Source: Paratrimastix pyriformis (taxonomy: Eukaryota; Preaxostyla; Paratrimastigidae). Taken from it: 25,536 bases of DNA. Location of the stretch: NCBI GenBank assembly GCA_027972325.1, contig JAPMOS010000347.1, forward strand, positions 1-25,536, given 5' to 3'. Positions 10,011 through 18,189 of this stretch are shown here, piece by piece. The position numbers and the translations under genes are program-made. Numbering within the stretch: the stretch's first letter is position 1; every line of letters begins with the position of its first letter. The notes beneath the pieces were generated by a model. The model had not been told where the DNA came from. It worked only from the letters and a program-made list of their open reading frames with translations, and searched no databases.

Positions 10011-10063
10011 GGTGTCACACGTTCCCCGTAACGTCCGGACCCCCTCTATCTCAAGTGTCACAC
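10011..10063 (-). repeat. Right arm of the 53-base inverted repeat
   Basis: This is the reverse-complement partner of 8655-8707. It is bounded by GTGTCACAC at 10012-10020 and 10055-10063. A further inverted pair flanks it: 9977-9992 on the minus strand and 10067-10082 on the plus strand match at 15 of 16 bases (GGAAGTCYTGGGAATA). The whole right boundary is therefore a nest of short inverted repeats. Confidence 0.85.
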
Positions 10064-10084
10064 GTAGGAAGTCCTGGGAATAAT

Positions 10085-10191
10085 GTAGGTGTGACACTCT
10101 CGCTAGGCCCCGCCGGAGACCCTTCCGCCTTTTTAGCCCCTCCGGACCCCCCTTAGTCGCTCTTGCGCAGGGTCCAGGGTGTCACACCTAC
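10085..10191. mobile_element. MITE-like element, 107 bp, with perfect 13-bp terminal inverted repeats
   Basis: The ends are GTAGGTGTGACAC (10085-10097) and its exact reverse complement (10179-10191). The interior is GC-rich and non-coding, with runs such as GGACCCCCC. The same 13-mer occurs at 8651-8663, at the left edge of the flipped helicase segment, so the two sites may belong to one family of short inverted-repeat elements. No autonomous partner or transposase is visible in the window. A target-site duplication is not clear, and AAT/CAA next to the ends do not match. Confidence 0.65.
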
Positions 10192-10344
10192 AACACGCGA
10201 GGGGTCTGAGTTTAACGTCCGAGGGGGGTCTACTGAGAAAAAAGATGGCTCGCCATACTACCTATTATTTCTCTAAGTCTTCCTCGGACTTCCAACGTGC
10301 CCGGGGTCGAGTTGACCTTCAACGTTTGAATTTCTCCGCAGAAG
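10192..10344 (+). other. Spacer, possible promoter or leader of the next gene
   Basis: No gene is seen. The last 20 bases (TTTGAATTTCTCCGCAG, just before AAGATGGCT) resemble a eukaryotic 3' splice site, with a pyrimidine-leaning tract and then CAG. A spliced leader or 5' intron is therefore possible but unproved. Confidence 0.25.
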
Positions 10345-11374
10345 ATGGCTGATTCTGAATCGGTGACTATGTCTGATGCTGAGAAGGAGGCGGCTGCGCA
10401 AGAGGCTGCCCGTGTGCAACAACACAAGCGTGCGGCCGAGAAGAGTGCGGCGGAGGCGGCGGCTCCTGCAAGGATGATGGAGAGCCCATGTTGGGATCAG
10501 GTCTGTTTGATTGAGTGCCGCAAACGAAGCGCCCTGAGTTGGGGCCGGCGGCTTGGAGTGATCCTGACGATCTTTTTTGTGCTGCAGGCTATTGGGGCTA
10601 CGCTCTTGTTCCCTGATGGGAATCCTCTGTCCTATGCTGAAATTCAGGCGTCTTTTGCGGGCGCCGCGGTGGAGGGGTCGTTCCCCGAATTCTCAATTCT
10701 ATTCGATCGTCCGACGGCCGAGCAGTTCACAAGGGTTGAGGAACTTGGCCAGAAGTTTCATGCTACTGTGAGGCCTATTGTGGCTGTGGCGACTGAATTC
10801 CAGCCGGACATTATCACGACAACGCTCTTCAAGGCGACGCTTGCTGGCTTTCCGACGGAGGCCAGTGAAGAGGATGTGGCGACTTGGTTGGGAAGGAAAG
10901 GTTTGTGTTGTGCTATGGAGAAGGGGTGTTATGGTTTTGGTAGATTCTCTGAGGGTGTTCAAGTTAATGCCTGCGATCTTTCAAGTCAGCTTCTTTGCGG
11001 AGGGAGAAGAAGAAATGCCGAAGTGGTTCCCGCGCCGGGATGCCAACCCGAGATGGCCCATTACCGTGGTGCCTCCCGAAGTGCGGGTCGAGGTGCCGCC
11101 CAACAAGAAGCTGGCGATGCTGCGCCGTCGGGATCTGGCGACTGTGCCGGCTGTCGAGGCCTGGTTGGCGAGCCTGACGCCTCCAATCCGCCCAGCGACC
11201 ATTGCCAGGAAGGGACAAGCCTTCCTGACTGGTCGCTGGGACGGTACGTGGTTATTGGTGGTCGATCCCGAGGAACGAGACCGGCTGGCGAGGGAGAAGC
11301 AGCAGCAATATGGGGGGCCGCGGACTATTGTTCGGCGGACTGTGGTGCGTGTGGCGGCCAAGGGGTTGCTGTGA
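10345..11374 (+). CDS. Unrecognised protein with one likely membrane segment
   Basis: The start at 10345 is a good ATG (AAGATGGCT). Residues 1-40 are rich in Ala, Glu, Lys and Gln and could form a coiled coil or disordered tail. Residues about 70-89 (LGVILTIFFVLQAIGATLLF) form one clear transmembrane helix, preceded by basic residues. The following section (PEFSILFDRPTAEQFTRV, PTEASEEDVATWLG) is soluble in character. The natural-looking C-terminal part (MPKWFPRRDANPRWP; GRWDGTWLLVVDPEERDR) sits in a neighbouring overlapping frame that ends at the TGA of 11372-11374, so the gene is either spliced or decayed. I recognise no family. It could be a host gene, cargo of the left element, or part of the retroelement to its right. 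Confidence 0.4.
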
Positions 11375-12139
11375 TTTGGTTTGAGGTGTTGTGTTTTCAA
11401 TCTGAATCTCTTTTGAAAACATGCCTTGAGCAACCATTATATATTCATAAAGGGAACGGGATGGTTACGAGTGGATTCAGTCCTTACGTACGGATGGTAC
11501 GTATTGAGCTGGACAAAAACGCACTATCCATCGTAAGACTCAGGATAGCAGCCGACAGCCTCCGTCTTCGGCAGTCTAGGTGCTATATCTCCTTGTTCTT
11601 CATGATAAACACCACACAATGCAGAAAAGTCACAAGTCAAACCCAGGTGAAAGCACTTGGAAACATCTCAAAAAAAGTGTCCTGGGTGGAGAACCGGTCA
11701 GGATGGACATGGGTCGACCGGTGGTCGATAGGGTTGGTTCGACCGAAAAAAACCAATCCTAAAATTAAAATCGTATGGTCACGACGGGCAGCGTGTCCAA
11801 TACGCGTCCATAAATCACAACAAAAATCGGAGAGAGAGGTCAAAGGGAGCCAAGAACATCGGGCGAAAAGAAAAAAATTAACACGCATCGGAAGGGGTGA
11901 GATTCGGGGTTAACGGCCCGAGATTCGGCAAATCTCCGATCTCCGAAAACCGTTAAGGTAATTGCGGGCCAACGGTCCATGATCGAACCGTGAAGTGACC
12001 CCGATTTGGGCTCCGGAAGGGGTCCCAAGAGAGGGTAAAAAGCACGGATGTCGAAATCACAACAGAGCAAAAGTTGAAAAATGAGATCTGAAATTTCCCG
12101 CCCAATTCCAGTACTTAAGGGGCGCCCCGGACCAGCACA
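11375..12139. other. 765 bases without a convincing gene, possible 5' region of the DIRS-type element
   Basis: Open frames here are short or chance read-through. The stretch has several small inverted repeats: TTACGTACGGATGGTACGTA near 11483, GCCGACAGCCTCCGTCTTCGGC near 11550, and GGTCGACCGGTGGTCGA near 11713 followed by GGTTCGACC. The last part (about 12100-12139) leads straight into the retroelement and may hold its promoter or leader. I found no long terminal repeat copy of it downstream. Confidence 0.35.
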
Positions 12140-13780
12140 GTGCCTTCGTTTTTCGTGGTGAACACCCGTTTTTCAAGGACTACCGACCGAACAACAACGA
12201 AACTCTACTCCAATGGCCTCTACTCATCGACTTCAAGACCCTCCGATGCCCAAGATCAACATCAAGGTTCCAACTCCTGGGACACCCAATCCGACCCCCA
12301 ACGGCTCTTCGAGTGGCTCTTCGAGTGCCGTTTCGGCGGGAAGGGCACTCGCGGCCCGGGCTCGACCTTCTTGGACCGGCTGATGGCCCGCGTGTCAGGG
12401 GCGGCTCCCGGTGGCCCGGCAAGCCCGGCGCAGGCCCTACAGGCGGCTGCGGCTGTCCACAAGGCTGCTTCCGCCGCGCAGGCCGCGTCCGGCCTGGCCA
12501 CCGCGACCGCTCCGCTACCATCCCAGGACCTCGACGACGACGGTGCCGCCCAGAGCGGGCCCGAGGGGCCGTCCCGCTGCCCCCGCGCCCCTGTGCCCAC
12601 CCCGGCCCTGCAGATTCACTCTGCCGTCACCCCCCAGCCCCAGGAAGGCCTCGACCTCTACATCCGGCGCGTGATGGAGGCCTCGCTGGGGACTTTCTCG
12701 AGCAGCAGCGGGCCTTGCTCGTGGCCGCAGCTGCTGCCTCCGCGGCCTTGCCTCCCGCCCAGGAGGCCGGCCTTGCTGCCCGCGGTGCTGCTGGTGCCCC
12801 CCCGGGTGCCGGTGGTGCCGCCGCCGTGCCGGCCGCGGATGAGCCTGCTCCGCTCTCGTTTTTCGGCCCGACCAGGCCACTGCAACCAACGTTCCGTCCA
12901 ACCAAGTCCCAGCCGCCGCAGCCTTCCGGCGGCTCGCCCGGGCTGCTCCCGGTCCCTTTCCGGGGAGGCCGACCCGCCCAGCGGCGACGATGATGCCGCC
13001 GGCGCCGAGGGCGAATTTGCGGACGAGGACGACGCTGCCGCCGCCGGCGACGAGGATGAGCTCCGGCACGCAGCCGACCCGCAGCAGCAGCCTGGCGACC
13101 GCGAGGCCTCTGACAGGCTCGCACTGGAGCGCGCCCGGGCATTTGTCCGGGGCGTTGCCGTGCCCAGCGACTTTCCCCAGCTCGGCTCCGTCACGGGCCT
13201 TGCCCGCGAGTCCAGGGCTGAATTCCGCTTTCTCCAGCGCCTTCACCGGGAATCGCTCAACCTTGAGCGGCTGGCGCGCCTGCCCTGCACCGAGGAGGAC
13301 TTGCGCGCCGCCCTCTCTTGCTTTGCTCGCTCCATTGCCTCCGCCATCGTGGACCGCAAGCGGCTCGCCTGGGTGCACACAGCACTTGCCCCCGACGTGG
13401 CCCGCATGTACGAGTATGTCCGCACCGCTCCCGAGGTCGCCACGGGCCAGAACCTCCAGCAGCTCGACTTCGCCATCCGCCTCGCTCAGGGCATGCGCGC
13501 CCTGCCCGGCCAGCAGCAGCAGCAACGCGGCGGCCAGGCTGGCGGGCGTCGCATGGGCGGGGGCCGGGATCGCGACTTCCGCTCGTCGGGTGGCCGCGGC
13601 GGCTTCGGCGGGCGCAGCTATGGCGGCGGGTTTGGCCGAGGCGGCGACCGGTTCAACGACTTTGCCCAGCGCCAGCAGCGCAGCTTCCCGCAGCGGCGCC
13701 GCTTCGACAATGGTGGCGGCAGCAACGGCTCTGCCGGCGGGCGCCAGCAGGCGCAGTCGGGCGGCGCCGGCGAGCAGTAA
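12140..13780 (+). pseudogene. Gag-like region of the DIRS-type fossil
   Basis: This is an Ala/Pro-rich protein-coding region. Its central part is acidic (GEFADEDDAAAAGDEDEL) and is followed by a helical segment (LERARAFVRGVAVPSDFPQ, FLQRLHRESLNLERLARL) like the structured core of a retroelement gag. The C-terminus is RG/FG-rich (GGRGGFGGRSYGGGFGRGG, then QRRRF), a probable RNA-binding tail in place of zinc knuckles. QQQQQ and similar runs come from CAG repeats near 13511. The likely natural start is an ATG at 12213, in a good context about 90 bases after a TTAAGG-type promoter-like stretch. The region belongs with the RT downstream. Confidence 0.55.
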
Positions 13781-13859
13781 CGGCGCGCAGAGCCCGCGCG
13801 CCGCGGCAGCAATGGGGTCCGCCTTCTCCACCACCATCACCGCCGCCCTCCCCGCTGCC

Positions 13860-14960
13860 GCCGCCACGGTGCGACCATCCCCCCGCTCTCGGGCCGGCCG
13901 CATCTCCACCACCACCACCACCACCACCAGCTCGCTTCAGCACTGGGCGTCCCTCCCTCCCGCCCTTCCGGGCCTTCTGGGAGGAGCATTTCCACTTGCC
14001 CCGCCCCGTGCACAACTGGCTCCTGCACGGCTTCCGCATCCCGCTCCTCTGCAAGCCGTGCAGCTCCCATTTGCCCAACTACGTGCACCCCGAGCACGCC
14101 TCCTTCGTCGACCAGGAGGTGGCTCGCCTCCTCGAGACGGGCGCGATCCGACCCGCCCAGGCGCCGCCGCACAACATCTCCCCGCTGACGTGCGCGCCCA
14201 AGAAGAACGGCAAGTTGAGGCTGTGCATCGACATGCGCTTCGTCAACTCCTTCGTCCAGGCGCCGGCCTTCAAGCTGGAGGACCTGACCACGCTGGCGCC
14301 CCTGCTGCGCGACGGGGACTACATCTCGACGGCGGACCTCTCCGAGGGCTACCATCACCTGCGCATTCACCCCGACGACCAGCAGCTCTTGGGATTCGCC
14401 TGGCGGGGCCGCTACTACGTCTACACGGTTCTCCCGTTCGGCCTCTCCTGTGCGCCGTGGGCCTTTACCAAGTTTCTCAGGCCCTCTGCGAGGACCTCCG
14501 GGGCCCTCGTGCGGCCTGCGGATGCTCTCCTACATCGACGACTTCATCGTGGCCAGTCGGCCGGCCGAGGCCGATCGCGAGTGGGCGCGCTTCGTGGCCG
14601 TGATGGAGCAGGCGGGCATGAACCTCAAGCTGGAGAAGTGCCATCCGCCCGCCCCGCGGCAGCAGTTCCTGGGGTACGAGGTCGAGACCGCTCCCCAGGT
14701 GCGCTACTGCGTGCCCGCCGAGAAGCGGCGCACCATCCGGCACGAGATCGCCCGGCTGCTGCGCTGCTCGCGGCCCCACGTGCGCCGGGTGGCCCACGTG
14801 GCGGGCCTCTGCCTGTCCGTCTCGCGGGCCGTGGCGCCCGCCAAGTTTCTCCTGCGCAACGTCTACCGCGTGGTCGCAGCAGCCCCTAACTGGCACTGCT
14901 GCGTGATGCTGGACGAGCCGGCCCGGGGGGACCTCCGCTGGTGGCTGGAGGGCCTCGAGG
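13860..14960 (+). pseudogene. DIRS-type reverse transcriptase region
   Basis: A Pro/His-rich linker, partly from a CCA microsatellite at 13906-13928, precedes the polymerase. Recognisable RT parts in order are ISPLTCAPKKNGKLRLCIDM (motif 1-2), ISTADLSEGYHHLRI (motif A), LPFGLSCAPWAFTK (motif B), SYIDDFIVAS (motif C, Y-x-DD) and LEKCHPPAPRQQFLGYEV (motifs D/E). The LSEGYHH and FGLSCAPWAFTK forms are typical of DIRS and Ngaro elements. It would copy the element RNA into DNA. Confidence 0.8.
13906..13928 (+). repeat. CCA microsatellite
   Basis: About seven CCA units lie inside the linker ahead of the DIRS-type RT. They encode a Thr, Pro or His run depending on frame. This is a usual site of replication slippage. 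Confidence 0.8.
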
Positions 14961-15499
14961 GCTGGAACGGGGCCTGTCCGCTCCCGGCGCCGGCCGATCT
15001 GACCTGCGCCACGGACGCCTCGGACATCGGCTGGGGGGCCTGCTGGCTGGAGCGCAACGAGACAGCCCAGGGCCCCTGGACGGGCGTCATGCGCGAGACG
15101 CCCATCAACCAGCGCGAGAGCATGGCCGTGCTCAACGCCCTGCGCATCTGGGCCGCGACGCCGGCCTGGCGGGGCCGCACGGTGCTCTTCCAGGTCGACA
15201 ACGCGACGACGGTGGCCCACCTCAACGGGTTCGGCCGCCTCAACCAGGCCCTGGACGGGATCGCCCGGGCCATCCACGCCCTCGCAGCGCGCCACGGGAT
15301 TACCCTGCAGGCCGAGCACGTGGCGGGCGTGACGAATACCACGGCGGACCAGCTCTCGCGGGACTTCGACCGCAGCGACTGGATGCTCCACCCGGCGCTG
15401 TTCCGCTCGCTGGACCGGCTCTGGGGCCCGCACTCGATCGACCGCATGGCCACCTTCGCGACGCGCCAGGTGCCCCGCTACGAGAGCCGCCACCAGTAA
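14961..15499 (+). pseudogene. DIRS-type RNase H region
   Basis: CATDASDIGWGACWL (first Asp), INQRESMAVLNALRIW (Glu), LFQVDNATTVAHLNGFG (second Asp) and AGVTNTTADQLSRDF (last Asp) give the four RNase H acidic sites in order. The tail HPALFRSLDRLWGPHSIDRM and RYESRHQ is the conserved C-terminal extension of DIRS-group RNase H. The stop lies at 15497-15499, and the AT-rich block begins about 25 bases later. Confidence 0.85.
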
Positions 15500-15521
15500 G
15501 TAAAGGAGACCCCGTACATAA

Positions 15522-15616
15522 AACTTTTTATGATGGGAAGAGGTCATGGAGTGATGGTTATTAAGAAAAGTGCCATCATAAATGGGCTGACCTGCACCTG
15601 CCCATCATAAAAACTT
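15522..15616. repeat. Hairpin-forming inverted repeat at the GC/AT composition boundary
   Basis: The arms 15522-15537 (AACTTTTTATGATGGG) and 15601-15616 (reverse complement AAGTTTTTATGATGGG) match at 15 of 16 bases around a 63-base loop. The loop holds another partial copy (CCATCATAAATGGG at 15573-15586). The repeat marks the turn from very GC-rich to AT-rich sequence and may be an end of the AT-rich element, a small inverted-repeat transposon or a terminator-like hairpin. Confidence 0.6.
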
Positions 15617-15937
15617 CGTCATTTTATGAAAATCCTCGTCGGGATTTGTGACGTGAAATTTTCCATCTACTGGTAGGCGTAGGGTGGGAAAAGGGAGAGT
15701 GAGACGTATGGGGATACATGAAATTGATTTCCTAACATGAATTCAATTTTATTTCCTTCATTTTATGTCCTCTCCTTATGTTATTCATCTTCTGACTTCT
15801 TCTCTCTGTCTTCTAACGAATAGGATCCGAAGTTGGGGAGAAGACGCAGTCTTCACACTCAAACTTTGTTCTAGTCATATTCTGATCTCTCCTTTTTATT
15901 CTTTTTATTTCTTTCATCTTATGACATCAGCAGACGA
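15617..15937. other. Non-coding stretch between hairpin and integrase
   Basis: No credible gene is seen. The composition falls from mixed to AT-rich. Pyrimidine-rich TTCT runs and several CATTTTATG or TCTTATG words repeat (about 15620, 15756, 15915), suggesting slippage or a degenerate repeat. It could be part of a terminal region of the AT-rich element. Confidence 0.35.
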
Positions 15938-17068
15938 CTATTCAAGTTGCTTTTTTAATCTGATGAGCTTTTTTGTGTTGATGATATTGTTTTCATCGAT
16001 TCCTTCTCGTTTCAGCTTCATCAAGTCACGGTTTATTGAAACTTTTTTGTGAATTTCATGAGACACATCTTCAATATTTTTATGTTCAACAGTGTCAATC
16101 TTTTGAAGTTCGTCTGTCTTAAAACGTCGACGTTTACCATCAATAACCCATTTTGTGCCTTCACGTTTGGAAATGTTATATATCTCTTTACTGAAACGTG
16201 GAATTTCTTTCGAATATTTGCCTACATGTTCATAAATTCTCACTGTATCGCCTGGTTTAAATTTCTCACCAAGTCGCTCGACAATAATTGAATTTTCTTG
16301 AGAAATCTGGCTATGGAATTGTTTTTGCATTGGAACATTTTTGAAAACAAAATTTGGAGTCTTCATCAATAACCCTTTATGTGGAGTGTTGTTGTAATTG
16401 GTGACCAGTTCTTGAAATATTGAACTGATATTGACATGTTGGAGATTTTCAAGACTGAAAATATATTTAAAAAGCAGTTGCTTTAATGTTCTTGTGAGAC
16501 GATCAATGATTCCGAGTCGATTTCCACCAACAATGTGATCATCACTTGCAGATTCAAAACGACAAATAATATTGCGGTCGTTGTTGAAAGCAAGGAATGA
16601 TTTTTCATTAAATTCGTCATCCCCTTCAAGTTGGTAAGGGGGATTTTGAATATCATGTTGTAAATTATTTAAGAATTCTTTGTAAGCTCGTAATGTGTCA
16701 GACATTGACCGATCCTTTAATTTATAAATATAAGCTTTGCGACTCAGAATGTCGACACATAAAAGAAATGCATAAAGATGATCATTATTTAATGTTTTTA
16801 TGGATGTTTTATTTTTAATCTGAGATAGTGCTTTTGGAACATAAATTTTATCAATTTGAAAGGTCAAAGGAGGTGCCACAATTCGTAGGAAATTTGCTTT
16901 TTTGATGAGAGGTTTTTTGCGAGTTGGTGAACTTCCTGTTTTGAAGCCATGATTTGACCTCTGATTTTGGGAGATCAATATGATCATCTTGTAGTTTTTG
17001 TAAAATTTGTCGAAGCTTTGGAAACCAAATTGTGGGTCATAATATTTTTCTTCTAAAGTTTTATTCAT
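15938..17068 (-). CDS. rve-family (retrovirus-like) integrase of Polinton type
   Basis: The N-terminus (MNKTLEEKYYDPQFGFQSF) is the short lead-in usual for Polinton integrases. The catalytic core spans about residues 65-245. Its first Asp site is in FQIDKIYVP (Asp73) and a second conserved strand is LLCVDILSRKAYIYKLKD. LEGDDEFNEKSF near 148-158 stands at the second acidic site, and LGIIDRLTRTLKQLLFKYI (185-203) is the helix of the third. LVTNYNNTPHKGL (221-233) is a hallmark of the family. A chromodomain- or SH3-like C-terminal region (KPGDTVRIYEHVGKYSKEI to RRRFKTDELQKI, about 271-324) fits the GDxVRI pattern. The enzyme inserts element ends into target DNA. It looks whole, at 376 residues. 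Confidence 0.85.
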   Translation of the reverse strand: MNKTLEEKYYDPQFGFQSFDKFYKNYKMIILISQNQRSNHGFKTGSSPTRKKPLIKKANFLRIVAPPLTFQIDKIYVPKALSQIKNKTSIKTLNNDHLYAFLLCVDILSRKAYIYKLKDRSMSDTLRAYKEFLNNLQHDIQNPPYQLEGDDEFNEKSFLAFNNDRNIICRFESASDDHIVGGNRLGIIDRLTRTLKQLLFKYIFSLENLQHVNISSIFQELVTNYNNTPHKGLLMKTPNFVFKNVPMQKQFHSQISQENSIIVERLGEKFKPGDTVRIYEHVGKYSKEIPRFSKEIYNISKREGTKWVIDGKRRRFKTDELQKIDTVEHKNIEDVSHEIHKKVSINRDLMKLKREGIDENNIINTKKLIRLKKQLE

Positions 17069-17112
17069 TTTATATATTTACTTGAGATAATTATAATGCG
17101 ACATTAATGAAT

Positions 17113-18080
17113 TCATAATTTGTGGAACGAGAGAGCGACATATTTCATGCGGCTATCAAATGCCTCCCATTGATGAATGGTATAAGGTTGATTGATAGTG
17201 AGGCCTTGAGAACTATGGCAAGTGGTGGCGAAAGCAAGATAAAATAAAGACTGGAAGTCATCGAAAGGTATTTCCTTACAATCGTTTTCCAGAGGATTGA
17301 AAATGGTTATTTTTGGACTTTCTATCAATTTTCTTGACAGTAAAGCGTTGGTTATTATACACCTCGAAAGCCTTATTATTTGCTCGCCCAATAATTGGCA
17401 TACCTTCGAGTAAATCCACATCTTGGCTGTCGGGATCGTTTTTATATTTTTGGAAATGGACGGGTTTGAGTTTATTGTGTGATGCAATAAAGCGTAACAT
17501 ACATACGTGATTTAATTCAATACGTTTTTTGTTGGTAAAACAAATATGAAGCATAGGATTGAGTGCGTTATGGAAGTCTGTTTTATGGAGATTTTAATAT
17601 TTATTGGGTCACAAATGTCAAATAATTTCCGGTCAGCACGACGACACTTTGTGAGATGAATCATATGGAAATTTGATAATTCTTTCACGATCATTGAGTG
17701 TTCGTAATCGAAATGGTCATCAGCGACAGGAAGAAGTTGCTCAAAGTCACCGACAAGAATGAATTTCAAATTAGGAGAGCGAGTTGTAACATTCGGAAGA
17801 ATGTGAAGAAATATGAAGAGCACATACTGATTTCGTCAATAATTAGCACATCAACATTGAAACAATTGAAAAATACGTGTTTATTTTTGCTCGCCATATT
17901 TAATAATTTGTGAAGCGTGATGCCAGCTTCATATAAACGAGCACTAATATTTGTAGGGGTTGTGACACGGTAAGTGCGTCCTGTTGTCGTGAGTTTTTCA
18001 ATAATTTTGTTGGTTAAAGTAGTTTTACCACAACCAGCGCGTGCATTGATGAGAGTGCTAACAATTGGTGTCTTTTGTCG
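17113..18080 (-). pseudogene. SF1 helicase region of the Polinton-type replication gene
   Basis: Read leftwards on the minus strand, there is a Walker A AGCGKTTLTNKII (about 18000-18038), a TPTN-like motif Ia, DVLIIDEIS (motif II), LKFILVGDFEQLLPV (motif III, about 17720-17765), LTKCRRADRKLF (motif IV side), and near the end CHSSQGLTIN with YVALSF (motifs V and VI). This set matches Pif1-like SF1 helicases that Polinton-like viruses carry at the C-terminal side of the polymerase. It would unwind DNA for strand-displacement replication. The gene is broken and its parts lie in more than one frame. Confidence 0.75.
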
Positions 18081-18189
18081 GTTGGAACAACATAATCAAC
18101 AAGGGGTGAAAAGTCTTTATCAATCTTTTCATCGGTAACGACAGTAATTTGTTGTTCTGAATAATGATATTCGTTGAATGTATAACCCT

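Larger units (their letters stand above)
1..10063. mobile_element. Fossil virus-like element (tyrosine recombinase, PolB, primase-helicase), interrupted by a LINE
   Basis: Three replication or integration genes of large-DNA-virus character share a middling GC content and codon use, and they differ from the very GC-rich LINE that sits between them. The order is recombinase, family B polymerase, LINE, primase-helicase. The left end runs off the window and no terminal repeat is seen there. The right limit is set at the outer end of the inverted-repeat arm near 10063, beyond which none of its genes continues. It is broken, with a LINE insertion, a flipped segment and at least one further break, but its reading frames are mostly long, which suggests a fairly young copy. 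Assigning it to a named family (Polinton-like virus, mirusvirus relative or another large DNA virus) is not possible from these genes alone, because no capsid gene is in view. Confidence 0.6.
12140..15499 (+). mobile_element. Fossil DIRS-type retroelement (gag-like, RT, RNase H)
   Basis: A strongly GC-rich block has the order gag-like region, reverse transcriptase, RNase H on the plus strand. The RT (LPFGLSCAPWAFTKF, SYIDDF) and especially the RNase H with its C-terminal WGPHSIDRMAT and YESR tail are those of DIRS/Ngaro-group elements rather than Ty3 or Copia. No tyrosine recombinase follows in the window, although DIRS elements normally have one, and no split direct or inverted terminal repeats were recognised. 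The element stops where the sequence turns AT-rich. It is broken, with about four breaks in the coding part, and looks moderately old. Confidence 0.75.

Noticed and set aside
8655-10187. GTGTGACAC sites as classical herpesvirus origin-binding sites
   Set aside because: The herpesvirus UL9 site core is TTCGCAC, which does not match. A short-transposon end explains the sites more simply.
12515-13927. 470-codon minus-strand open frame opposite the gag-like region
   Set aside because: Ala/Gly/Arg-rich with no motif. High GC keeps the antisense open, and the plus strand carries the recognisable gag-RT order.
46-15499. The tyrosine recombinase at the left as the missing recombinase of the DIRS-type element
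   Set aside because: It lies 11 kb away on the wrong side, has much lower GC and sits beside a viral polymerase, so it fits the virus-like element better.
14477-15547. 356-codon minus-strand open frame opposite RT and RNase H
   Set aside because: Antisense shadow of well-recognised RT and RNase H motifs.
15765-16052. Plus-strand frame with hydrophobic Phe/Ser-rich product
   Set aside because: It overlaps the 3' end of the integrase on the other strand. The apparent membrane segments come from T-rich antisense codons.
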